A program made the translations under genes and the position numbers. Below the pieces are notes generated by a model. It was not told the origin of the DNA and ran no database searches. It worked only from the letters and a program-made list of their open reading frames with translations. A DNA stretch of 50,760 nt from Candidatus Kapaibacterium sp. (GTDB lineage: Bacteria; Bacteroidota; Ignavibacteria; Kapaibacteriales; UBA4661): contig JALONG010000033.1 in the NCBI GenBank assembly GCA_025455065.1, forward strand, positions 1-50,760, in the 5' to 3' direction. Position 1 is the first letter of the stretch, and each line of letters starts with the position of its first letter. Positions 40,985-48,798 of the stretch are shown one piece after another.

Positions 40985-41746
40985 ATGGAACTATCTGCAC
41001 AGCAAATTATCGAAAGCCTACACGTACTTGGCAGTGAGCATGACCGACAAGGAATGAAGCGCTTTGGTATCAATGTTGAACGAGCATTGGGGATTTCCGT
41101 GCGCACGTTGCGAGAGATAGCAAAGGAAATACAACGCGAAGCAAAGCAGCATCATTCCTCGTCTCCGAAGGTACTGCTTCATACGCTTGCAGAAGAACTT
41201 TGGGAAATGGGCTGGCACGAATCACGGTTGCTGGCTATTTTGATTGAACATCCTGCATCAATGAACGCCGAGCAGATTGAATCGTGGGTGCGCGATGTGG
41301 ATTCGTGGGATGTGTGCGACCAACTGTGCAGTAATCTTCTTGTAAAAAATGATTACGCCAGAGAGCGCATTATTGCTTGGTGTGCGGACGAAGAAGAATT
41401 TGTGCGGCGTGTGGGAATTGTGATGATTGCGCAAATTGCCGTCCACGACAAAGCCGCTTCCAATGCGGCTCTTGAAGAATTATTACCGCTTTTGGAGCAG
41501 TATGCGTTTGACAAACGAAACTTTGTCAAAAAAGCTGTGAATTGGTCGCTTCGGCAAATTGGCAAGCGCAATGCGTATCTTCTGGAAGCCGCAACAGCGT
41601 GTGCAGAGCGCATACAAGCACAAGGCACACCAAGTGCGCGGTGGATTGCGGCGGATGCACTCAGAGAATTTGCCAAATTGCCGGAAGATTACTTTGTGCG
41701 TAAAAAAGTCTCGCCTAAACGGTTGGTCAATATGGACAATACATGA
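40985..41746 (+). CDS. AlkD-like DNA alkylation repair protein
   Basis: A 253-residue HEAT-like-repeat protein resembling AlkD-type DNA glycosylases, which excise N3/N7-alkylpurines. Marks are KRFGINVERALGISVRTLRE, LAEELWEMGWHESRLLAILI, WVRDVDSWDVCDQLCSNLL (the tryptophan/aspartate pair expected of the family) and KAVNWSLRQIGKRN. The ATG at 40985 is used. It begins 23 bp after the barrel gene and ends at a bidirectional terminator. Confidence 0.9.
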   Translation: MELSAQQIIESLHVLGSEHDRQGMKRFGINVERALGISVRTLREIAKEIQREAKQHHSSSPKVLLHTLAEELWEMGWHESRLLAILIEHPASMNAEQIESWVRDVDSWDVCDQLCSNLLVKNDYARERIIAWCADEEEFVRRVGIVMIAQIAVHDKAASNAALEELLPLLEQYAFDKRNFVKKAVNWSLRQIGKRNAYLLEAATACAERIQAQGTPSARWIAADALREFAKLPEDYFVRKKVSPKRLVNMDNT

Positions 41747-41784
41747 AAAAGCCCTGCACACATCGTGTGTGCAGGGCTTTTTTC
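41746..41784. terminator. Bidirectional terminator between alkD-like and TPR genes
   Basis: AAAAAGCCCTGCACAC pairs with GTGTGTGCAGGGCTTTTTT across an ATC loop. A- and T-tracts serve the convergent genes on both sides. Confidence 0.9.
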
Positions 41785-41809
41785 ATTGTTTTTTGCTGGG
41801 GAAGGGGAA

Positions 41810-43660
41810 TTATTTTTTCCCTTTTTTCGCTTTTGTATCACCAGCAGCCGGAGCAGCACCACCTCCGCAACCAAGCGCTTCTAACTGCGTTTCCAAGCTG
41901 TTAATCATCTTGGTATCGGGCGTAGGCTGTGTTTTCATACGCTTAATGGTTTCTTGGTACAATTTGCAAGCGTTGGGTGTGTCTTGTAGATTTTGTGCGG
42001 CAATCGCAGAATAGAACCAGCCGTATGGGTTATCAGGATCAAGTGTCGTCCAATCCTGACCATATTTTTTCAGTTCTGCCCAGCTTTTGGAACTGTTTGC
42101 AATGCGGCACAGCGTACCGATTGCACTGACAACCTCGCGCTTTGATTTCGGGTCTGCTTTACCTGCTTCAAAGACTTTAATAAATTCTTCTTTTGCTTCT
42201 TTGTTCTTTTTCATCTCCAAATATGTGGTTGCAAGTTGGCTGCGGGCATACAGCGCCGTTGGGTCAATCTGCACCGATTTTTGGAGTGAAGGCAGCGCCG
42301 AATCCAAAAGTTTCTTGGAAAAGTACGCTGTGCCAATGTAATAGTGTGCACGGGCATTGTTAATGGTGTCAGCAGGACAGTTTGTGGTGTCGAGACGTTT
42401 GCGGAAAATTTCTATAGCGTCGTCGTATTGCCGCCACGTATAAAGCGCCGTGCCAATGGACATCATCAGTTTGCAACTTTTCGGATTTTTCGCAAAAAAG
42501 TCTTTGTATTCGCGGACGGCTGTTGCGGTGTCGCCACAGTTAATGGCAGCACGAGCGAAGAGTTCAATATCTTCCGCTTTCAAGCCTTTGTTTGCTTTTA
42601 TTTCTGCAAATTTTTCTGCGGACTTACAAAAATTACGTTTGTAAAGAAGTGTCTTCGCAATCATCAAATCTGCACGGTCGGCAACGGTGTCAATAGCTTT
42701 TTTGGTCATTTCGAGATAATCAACAAGCAGCGTGTCATATTCTTTTTTCTCTGTTTCCAAAAGGCTAAATGCTGCTTGCGCCAAGTACCAACGAGCCATT
42801 GGAGCATCGGGTTTCAATGTCAGGTATCGTTGAAGCGTTGGAACGGCTTCGGGAAATTTTTTCGCCAAAAACTGAATTTTTCCTTTGTTGAAAAAGGCTT
42901 TTGCGTTGTTGGTGTCAGCTTTGGTTACTTTGTCCCACTCTTGCAAGGAAAGATTCACAAATTTGATGTTATCTTCTTTGCTTGTACCTTGATTATTCGC
43001 AATACGAAAGTACGATTCGGCAAGTTTGCTTCGGGAATCAAGCAAATTCGGGTCGCGTTTGAGGGCTTCTTCGTAGTTATCTTTAGCAAGTTCATAGACG
43101 CGCTGCGCGAAGTAAATATCGCCGCGAGCAACATACGTTGCAGGAAGTTCTTTGTTGATGGACTGTGCTTTAATTACGGCAGCATCGGCTTTGGTCAAAG
43201 CATCTTTTGGGAAGCTGGGCGCTTCGTTACCGGCAACATACACTGCACTCAACGCCAAGAAACTCTCGGCATCTTTCGGATGAGTTTTGGTGAGTTCTTC
43301 CGCTTTTTTCAGTGCCTCAGCGTGTTTGCCGACAGCAGACAAGCCGAGCGTTACTTTGCGCATAACTTCGGGCTTCCAATAATCCACTTCCTGCGCTTTT
43401 TGGTAATATGCCAGTGCGGAATCTTGGTTGTCCAAAGCATCATAGACATCGCCCAAAAGCAGAAGTGATGCGAGGTCGCGGGGATTTTCTTTCACAGCAG
43501 CCTGCGCAAGCGGCAATGCGGCGGGATACTCTTTAGCGGCAAACTGCTCTTTTGCTTTTTGGAGGCTGCCTTGTGCAAATGCGGTCTGCACAAAAGGCAG
43601 CGCCGTAAGCAGCAAACAAGCCCCGAGCGTCAAGAGGCGTTTGAAAGACGATTGGTTCAT
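41810..43660 (-). CDS. TPR-repeat protein of the TonB operon
   Basis: A 616-residue exported protein: signal peptide (LLTLGACLLLTALPFVQTAF, cleaved after AFA), then tandem tetratricopeptide repeats through most of the length (KEYPAALPLAQAAVKENPRD; DNQDSALAYYQKAQEVDYWK; KYYIGTAYFSKKLLDSALPS-like late repeats), ending in a Gly/Ala/Lys-rich tail. The second ATG (43660) is used because the signal peptide starts there. It is last in the exb/tonB/pstS gene order, a position TPR proteins hold in other Bacteroidota. Likely a periplasmic scaffold; the partner is unknown. Confidence 0.85.
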   Translation of the reverse strand: MNQSSFKRLLTLGACLLLTALPFVQTAFAQGSLQKAKEQFAAKEYPAALPLAQAAVKENPRDLASLLLLGDVYDALDNQDSALAYYQKAQEVDYWKPEVMRKVTLGLSAVGKHAEALKKAEELTKTHPKDAESFLALSAVYVAGNEAPSFPKDALTKADAAVIKAQSINKELPATYVARGDIYFAQRVYELAKDNYEEALKRDPNLLDSRSKLAESYFRIANNQGTSKEDNIKFVNLSLQEWDKVTKADTNNAKAFFNKGKIQFLAKKFPEAVPTLQRYLTLKPDAPMARWYLAQAAFSLLETEKKEYDTLLVDYLEMTKKAIDTVADRADLMIAKTLLYKRNFCKSAEKFAEIKANKGLKAEDIELFARAAINCGDTATAVREYKDFFAKNPKSCKLMMSIGTALYTWRQYDDAIEIFRKRLDTTNCPADTINNARAHYYIGTAYFSKKLLDSALPSLQKSVQIDPTALYARSQLATTYLEMKKNKEAKEEFIKVFEAGKADPKSKREVVSAIGTLCRIANSSKSWAELKKYGQDWTTLDPDNPYGWFYSAIAAQNLQDTPNACKLYQETIKRMKTQPTPDTKMINSLETQLEALGCGGGAAPAAGDTKAKKGKK

Positions 43661-43789
43661 AGTGGGTTGAGGAAATAGTGAAAAAGAAAGAGTGTTTGTT
43701 CGTTTCATAAAGAAGTTCGGTTACGTGTTGGAAAAAGTGTGATAACGAAAGGTTTAATCGCTGTTTGCGATAAAAATTTAGTTTTTTCC

Positions 43790-44734
43790 TTAGTCTTCTT
43801 CATCTGTCGGCACAAGGTCAAATTTTGCACCTTCCGGCACAATACCGGATTTCAGGAAATACTGTTTTGCGCGAACATCATTCCGCAAAAAGGTCATAAA
43901 TCCCCAAGGAAGATTGCGGCGGTCTTCCAATATCACTCCGCGAATACTGACGGCAAGCGGGTATTTACCCATAACCAGATATGCCTGATGCACTGTTTTG
44001 GGGCGGATATATGCGCCCGTCGTATCTTGAAAACCAATTTTCAGCATTTTGAATTGCTTGTCACCCGCATTATGCCAAAGATAACCAACGCCAATTGCAT
44101 TGGGATTAGCAGCAACGACTTTCCGCGCTGTGTCGGCATTTTTGACAAGCGTCATTTTCGCCTGCGGTGCAGCATTTTTTGTCAGCATGAGCAGAATATT
44201 TCCGTATTCAGAGGAATTTGCATCGGGACAAACAAAGGTCGGTTCAGCCTTCAGTTGCGGGAACATCCCTTGCAATGTGGCTTTTTTATCAGTAAAGAGT
44301 TGTTTCAGTTGGTCAAGAGAAATCGTATCAAGCGGGAAATCGCGCTGAACATAGAAAACAAGGGCATCAGTGGCAATGATAGTCGTGGCGTGCGGGGGCA
44401 GTTTATTTGCTTTCAGCACAGAATCTTCATCCGCCAAATAAGGACGGGAGATAATGAGACCACGCGCTTTTGTCGCAAAGAGTTGCGACATTCCCTCACG
44501 TGCCGACACAGGCACAACCTCAACCTTTGCTTCAGCGTAAGAAGAATCGAAGTATGCGGCAGCAGGTTTTAGGCGCTCTGCAATACTTTCATCGCAAAGA
44601 ATAGTAGCCTTGCCTGTGGTTGCGGTTTCGACAGGTTCACCGCTTTCCTGCTTTTGTTCGCACGTGGAAGCAAGAAGCAGCCACGCAGCACAGAATGATG
44701 CAACAAGGGCAAAGGAAGGAATGATACGCTTCAT
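43790..44734 (-). CDS. PstS-like periplasmic phosphate-binding lipoprotein
   Basis: A 314-residue substrate-binding-protein-like lipoprotein. The lipobox is LLLASTC (Cys ~24). The body resembles phosphate-type binding proteins (GKATILCDESIAERLKPAAA; VEVVPVSAREGMSQLFATKA; LVFYVQRDFPLDTISLDQLK, like PstS; GVGYLWHNAGDKQFKMLKIG; YPLAVSIRGVILED). It is in the TonB operon and no Pst permease or ATPase genes are near, so it may not serve classical phosphate uptake. Gene order ExbD-TonB-PstS-TPR is known in Bacteroidota. Confidence 0.87.
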   Translation of the reverse strand: MKRIIPSFALVASFCAAWLLLASTCEQKQESGEPVETATTGKATILCDESIAERLKPAAAYFDSSYAEAKVEVVPVSAREGMSQLFATKARGLIISRPYLADEDSVLKANKLPPHATTIIATDALVFYVQRDFPLDTISLDQLKQLFTDKKATLQGMFPQLKAEPTFVCPDANSSEYGNILLMLTKNAAPQAKMTLVKNADTARKVVAANPNAIGVGYLWHNAGDKQFKMLKIGFQDTTGAYIRPKTVHQAYLVMGKYPLAVSIRGVILEDRRNLPWGFMTFLRNDVRAKQYFLKSGIVPEGAKFDLVPTDEED

Positions 44735-44799
44735 AACGGGTTTCCGAAGAAAATTGGCAAAAAAGTGATAATCACAGAAAACGAGTAATAGTGCGAATG

Positions 44800-45006
44800 C
44801 TATTCATCGTTGTAGCGTTTGTATTCTTGGTGCTGCGCCCAAAATGTTGCGAGGCGATAGACACCAAAAAGAATCACCACCACGCCGAACATTCGGACAT
44901 TTGGGTCAAAACTCACCGCAGGAATCCACCCTGCAACCCACGCCACGCCAAGCACCATAACCATAGCTCTAGCAGCGTAGTTTAGCATAACGACGTATTT
45001 GTTCAT
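44800..45006 (-). CDS. Small two-TM membrane protein
   Basis: A 68-residue protein with two predicted membrane helices (AARAMVMVLGVAWVAGWIPA and MFGVVVILFGVYRLATFWA) joined by a short loop, and a charged C-terminus (HQEYKRYNDE). Placed inside the tonB-pstS region on the same strand, 145 bp after tonB and 65 bp before the pstS-like gene. Small membrane proteins are common here in related operons; family unknown. Confidence 0.65.
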   Translation of the reverse strand: MNKYVVMLNYAARAMVMVLGVAWVAGWIPAVSFDPNVRMFGVVVILFGVYRLATFWAQHQEYKRYNDE

Positions 45007-45050
45007 AATGACAGGACAATCAATTATGAAAAGAAAGGTCTAAAAAAACA

Positions 45051-45102
45051 CGTAGAGACGGGCTTTCTGAATACTCTCGTGTGCAGAAAGCACGTCTCTA
45101 CG
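45051..45102. repeat. Intra-operon inverted repeat (CGTAGAGACG family)
   Basis: CGTAGAGACG-GG-CTTTCTG and CAGAAAG-CA-CGTCTCTACG are exactly complementary except for the GG/CA step, around a short loop. It lies between tonB and the small membrane gene. It may be a dispersed repeat or an RNA hairpin affecting downstream expression. Confidence 0.8.
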
Positions 45103-45151
45103 GGAAAAATCTCGACAGGAAAAGTTGCTCTTCCGAAACGATGATGAAGTA

Positions 45152-45907
45152 TCAACGCAAACGGAACACAATCGGAATACTTACCCAGCAGTCAATGGGT
45201 TGGTTATTCTGAATCGCCGGGGTAAAGACGGAACTCATCACTGCTTTGATAGCAGCGTCGTTCAGCAAGTCGGAATCGGTTGACTCGACCAAGTGCTTTT
45301 TCGGAACGCCGTTTTTACCGACCAATACGCGGATATTTACTTTTCCTTCGATACCGGCACGTTTTGCGAGGTCAGGATAAACCACTTTTCTCTGCAATTC
45401 TTTGATGTCAATATACGGTTCTTTTTCTACGGGAACGAAGTCGTATGCGCTTGGTTCGTCTTCACGAACTTCGGTATCAACGTCGGAAGCCAAGCCGAGA
45501 TAGCCTGTGTCATTGCCGTCGCCGCCCGTTGTGCTGGCGCGTGAGATTTCGTCCACATTCGCAAAGTCCTTGACATCCGGTGCAATAAGAGCATCCGGCA
45601 CAGGCACAGGCGTACCTGCACGTGCAGCAGGTCCGGGAGCCGTTGTTGGCGGCGGAGGCGGTGCTGCTTCTGTCTGTGTCGGCGGCGGCGGCAAATTGGT
45701 CAGTTTCATTTTGTTAATCGGCGGTCCTTTTTTGATTCCGGCTGCACTTGCAACGAGAAACAGTGAATATCCGCCAATAAGCAGAATGAGTAACAACAAT
45801 GCCGCAATAAAACCACGCTGTGTAGCGCGTGGAATATACGCCTTCAACTCTTGCGCTCCGTAATGCAATTCTTGTACGGGATCTGCCGCTACATTTGCTG
45901 TTGCCAT
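45152..45907 (-). CDS. tonB: TonB-family energy transducer
   Basis: A 251-residue TonB-like protein linking the ExbB/ExbD motor to outer-membrane receptors such as the SusC-type protein. It has an N-terminal cytoplasmic stretch (~30 residues), one membrane anchor (GFIAALLLLILLIGGYSLFL), a proline-rich linker (NLPPPPTQTEAAPPPPPTTA) and a C-terminal TonB domain (VVYPDLAKRAGIEGKVNIRV; VFTPAIQNNQPIDCWVSIPI). The ATG at 45907 is chosen, as the frame upstream to 46021 has no homology. Confidence 0.93.
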   Translation of the reverse strand: MATANVAADPVQELHYGAQELKAYIPRATQRGFIAALLLLILLIGGYSLFLVASAAGIKKGPPINKMKLTNLPPPPTQTEAAPPPPPTTAPGPAARAGTPVPVPDALIAPDVKDFANVDEISRASTTGGDGNDTGYLGLASDVDTEVREDEPSAYDFVPVEKEPYIDIKELQRKVVYPDLAKRAGIEGKVNIRVLVGKNGVPKKHLVESTDSDLLNDAAIKAVMSSVFTPAIQNNQPIDCWVSIPIVFRLR

Positions 45908-46031
45908 AGCATTACGAAAATAGTGAGTGAAATAAATAATTTTTATACCAAAAATTTGTCTGCCAACCATGTTTTGAAGCGCTGTGCAAGATGATTGTTT
46001 GTGCAAGATGATTATATCCAAGACAAACAGA

Positions 46032-46589
46032 TTACAACGGCTTCAAATCTTCTTTATCTTCATCGGTAAGCGGCGTAAGAGCGAATTTACGCTCACGCTT
46101 CATACCTTTTGCCGAGAGTCGCTGGGTAATTTCTGTTTCGGCGATATTAAGTTCGTCGAGCAGTTTGATGACCAATTCGTAAGGCACTTGGTTTGAAATG
46201 CGCAAAGAAACAATAAGTTTGTTCTCAAGGCGCATATTTTCGTTAATTGAGAGTGCTTTTACGTCTTTAAGCGCGACTTTTTCCGGCGGGTTTGTTTTTT
46301 TGTCACCAATAAACTTAAAAATCTGACCGTCATCACGGACCAGAATCGTGAGAAGTTCCGACTGCTTTACTTCGACGTTTTCGGTTTCCGGCGGCACGGA
46401 CATTTCCATTGTTTGTGGGGTTGTCAGTGTTGTCGAAAGCATGAAAAACGTTAAAAGCAGAAACGCAATATCCACAAGCGGGGTCATGTCGAGGACGAAG
46501 CCAACGCGCTTTTTCTTTTTGCGCACGGTAGCAAACGAACCACGTTTGACTTTGGGTTGGACTGATAGTCCACCACCACCACCACCCAT
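46032..46589 (-). CDS. exbD: ExbD-family biopolymer transport protein (second copy)
   Basis: A 185-residue ExbD-type protein: Gly-rich start (MGGGGGGLSVQ), a basic stretch (KKKKRV), one membrane helix with the proton-coupling aspartate (VGFVLDMTPLVDIAFLLLTF), and a C-terminal periplasmic domain that ends KEDLKPL. It is the second of two adjacent exbD genes; together with ExbB they drive TonB. The membrane segments of the two copies are nearly identical; the periplasmic parts are different. Confidence 0.93.
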   Translation of the reverse strand: MGGGGGGLSVQPKVKRGSFATVRKKKKRVGFVLDMTPLVDIAFLLLTFFMLSTTLTTPQTMEMSVPPETENVEVKQSELLTILVRDDGQIFKFIGDKKTNPPEKVALKDVKALSINENMRLENKLIVSLRISNQVPYELVIKLLDELNIAETEITQRLSAKGMKRERKFALTPLTDEDKEDLKPL

Positions 46590-46731
46590 AGCGTGTCTCC
46601 TTCTGAAAATCTGTAAAAGAAATTGTGTCTTAGTAAGTATGCCTTGAAGAAGTTTTGAAAAAGGTAAAGTGTCCGAAATAGCGCATCACTATTGATGTTT
46701 TATCCCTTATCTTCTTTGCCTCATTCCTTCT

Positions 46732-47247
46732 TTAACTCGGTCGGTCGGTAACGAAATTAAAAATCGTCGCATTACTTTTCCGCATCACGGTTGTCAAATC
46801 CTCTATCCATTTGTATTTAACGCGCTTGTCGGCATCAATAGCAAATCTCATGCGGATATTCACGGAACGTGTTTGCTTCAAAATTGCTTCCAACACATTC
46901 AAATCCGTGATCTTCAGAATAACCTTTTGACGGGCTTCGTCGGGGATTTGAACTTTATCCGAATTATAGACAATTTTACGGTCTTGCTCGTTGGAGAGCG
47001 AATAATAATACGCTGTGTCATTCGACACGGTATCAATACCGATTTTAATCATCGCCAAGTCTTTTTCCGGTACTTTCGATGTGTCCGCCGAAGCCATTGG
47101 GCGTTTGATAGTGAATTTCTGCTCGTTTTCAGTGTCCGACTTAAATTTTGCCGTAAACATAAAAAACGTCAAAAGCAAAAATGCAATATCCACAAGCGGA
47201 GTCATGTCCAGAACAAAGCCGACTCGTTTTTTCTTAATTTTACTCAT
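46732..47247 (-). CDS. exbD: ExbD-family biopolymer transport protein (first copy)
   Basis: A 171-residue ExbD-type protein with the same anchor (KKKRVGFVLDMTPLVDIAF) and conserved aspartate as its neighbour, followed by a different periplasmic domain (FTIKRPMASADTSKVPEKDL, then IRMRFAIDADKRVKYKWIED). It begins 48 bp after exbB. Having two exbD genes in tandem is usual in Bacteroidota TonB operons. Confidence 0.93.
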   Translation of the reverse strand: MSKIKKKRVGFVLDMTPLVDIAFLLLTFFMFTAKFKSDTENEQKFTIKRPMASADTSKVPEKDLAMIKIGIDTVSNDTAYYYSLSNEQDRKIVYNSDKVQIPDEARQKVILKITDLNVLEAILKQTRSVNIRMRFAIDADKRVKYKWIEDLTTVMRKSNATIFNFVTDRPS

Positions 47248-47295
47248 GCTATCTCCTTAGTAAATTGAGGCTTACAAAGCCGAAAATTGAGGAGA

Positions 47296-48078
47296 TTATT
47301 TCTTAACTTTAACGGTCAAAATTTCCGTTACGCTCAGGATTGCTTCATCAATGAGGTAGGTGAAGTTGTCCACGCGCGTTGTGAAGATATTAAAGAACAC
47401 GATACAAATAACAGCGCCGATAAGACCGCCTGCTGTGTTGTAAAGCGCTTCCGAAATTCCGATAGAAAGCGATTGAGCCGAAACCGTACCGCCTGCGCCA
47501 AGTGCCGCAAACGCACGAATCATACCCAAAGTTGTTCCCAAAAGTCCCACCATTGTTGCGATAGAAGCAATCGTCGAAAGAATAACCATGTTCTTTTCGA
47601 GAAGCGGTGTTTCGAGGTTTGTTTGTTCGTCAATAGCACGCTTCACTTCAAGCATTTTCTTTTCCGGATCAAGACGGTCACTGTCTTTTACGGCTTGATA
47701 TTTTTCCAGACCAGCACGGATAATATTTGCAAGACTGCCGCGCTGCGTGTCGCAAGCAGCCAAAGCACCGTTAATATCGCCGTCTTCAAGCAAGGTCTGA
47801 ATTTTCTTGATGAAGGTCGGCATTGCCTCTTTGCCTTGCGCTTTGCTGAGAGAAAGCGCTCGCTCAATCACAAAGGTAATGGCAATCATAATAAACGCCA
47901 ACAACAACGCTACAAGCGGACCGCCTGTGTGAATTGTACCCAAGATATTGCCCGGCAGCGGCTCATGGCGGATTGCGCCGTCTTTAAAGTTTGCCGGATT
48001 GCCCATTACGAACCACCAAATAGCGAAACCGATGATGATTTCCGCCGTCATGATGATGACGTTCATAGCATTTTTCAT
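47296..48078 (-). CDS. exbB: ExbB/MotA/TolQ-family proton channel
   Basis: A 260-residue ExbB-type protein: an N-terminal membrane segment, the LLAFIMIAITFVIERALSLS helix, a cytoplasmic helical insert (ALAACDTQRGSLANIIRAGL), and the conserved late pair of helices (TIASIATMVGLLGTTLGMIR; IGISEALYNTAGGLIGAVIC). It uses the proton gradient to energise TonB with ExbD. It follows the STAS gene by 38 bp and heads the exb/tonB genes. Confidence 0.94.
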   Translation of the reverse strand: MKNAMNVIIMTAEIIIGFAIWWFVMGNPANFKDGAIRHEPLPGNILGTIHTGGPLVALLLAFIMIAITFVIERALSLSKAQGKEAMPTFIKKIQTLLEDGDINGALAACDTQRGSLANIIRAGLEKYQAVKDSDRLDPEKKMLEVKRAIDEQTNLETPLLEKNMVILSTIASIATMVGLLGTTLGMIRAFAALGAGGTVSAQSLSIGISEALYNTAGGLIGAVICIVFFNIFTTRVDNFTYLIDEAILSVTEILTVKVKK

Positions 48079-48116
48079 GTAAAAAACTCCCGAAAATTGA
48101 GTAAAAAGGTTATGGA

Positions 48117-48464
48117 TTAAAGAGAAAATTGATTGATTGCTTCTTCAAGCGTTGGGAACATTTCAAAAACAAGATTGAGTTTGGTGATAACAAAAATGTT
48201 CTCAATGTTTTTGCTGATGTTACAAAGGGCAATACGACCACCGCGTTTGGAAAAGTTTGCGTGCGCGGAAATAAATACTCCCAATGCTGTTGAGTTCAAG
48301 TACGAAACCTCGTGTAAATCTACCGCTACAAGTGGCTTGTCGTGCTGCATGAGATTTTTGAATTCTTCGCGCAGTGCATCTGTTTCATCACCACCAATAA
48401 ACTGTCCGCGTATGTGAATTGTTGTTATTTTGTCTTGTTGCAGGACGGTAATTTGTTCGGTCAT
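48117..48464 (-). CDS. STAS-domain anti-sigma-factor antagonist-like protein
   Basis: A 115-residue single STAS domain, like SpoIIAA-type anti-anti-sigma factors. The phosphorylation helix is present in VSYLNSTALGVFISAHANF, with serine ~58 at the site phosphorylated in SpoIIAA. Typical start (ITVLQQDKITTIHIRG) and end (VFEMFPTLEEAINQF). It is the first gene of the TonB operon. No partner kinase or PP2C phosphatase is in the window, so its target is unknown; regulation of the operon or a structural role is possible. Confidence 0.9.
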   Translation of the reverse strand: MTEQITVLQQDKITTIHIRGQFIGGDETDALREEFKNLMQHDKPLVAVDLHEVSYLNSTALGVFISAHANFSKRGGRIALCNISKNIENIFVITKLNLVFEMFPTLEEAINQFSL

Positions 48465-48794
48465 AACGTCTTGGAGTTATCGAGTGCGAGAGTAAGTGCA
48501 TCGCCTACAATGATGCATTGGTTGGATATGTTTTGGAAATTATCGGCAGAACGATTGTATTAGAGCCGCTTTCCGAAGGGGAATTTGCTACGCTGTCGAA
48601 AGGCATAGCTTTTTGAAGCGTTTTTTTTGACGCTTTCTCAATCGGCGAAAATTTACATCAAAAAATCGTCCTTGTCAAAGAAATTTATGCAACCAAGCAT
48701 AGTTTTTTTCGTAGCGCACTAAATTCAGGACTTACACGGTGGAAAAGCCTCTTGATATGGTCGTTTCTTATTTCTTCGTCGGCATAGTATTTTT
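48465..48794. other. Gap before the TonB operon
   Basis: No sure gene except a possible 37-codon frame at its right edge (48685-48798, minus). It should hold the promoter for the STAS-exb operon. A hairpin GAAGCGT...ACGCTTTC lies at about 48618-48638, its loop a run of Ts. Confidence 0.45.
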
Positions 48795-48798
48795 TCAT
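48685..48798 (-). CDS. Possible 37-residue protein overlapping the caspase stop
   Basis: Reading starts MKKYYADEEIRNDHIKRLFH and ends KKLCLVA; its ATG overlaps the TGA of the caspase gene as ATGA. It is rich in charged residues and has no recognisable family. Translational coupling would be expected if it is real; it may equally be chance. Confidence 0.3.
   Translation of the reverse strand: MKKYYADEEIRNDHIKRLFHRVSPEFSALRKKLCLVA

Noticed and set aside
42344-43468. 374-codon plus frame opposite the TPR gene
   Set aside because: Antisense shadow; Cys/Phe-rich composition unlike a real protein, and the TPR repeats on the minus strand are clear.
43739-44572. 277-codon plus frame opposite the PstS-like gene
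   Set aside because: Antisense shadow of a protein with a lipobox and PstS-like motifs.
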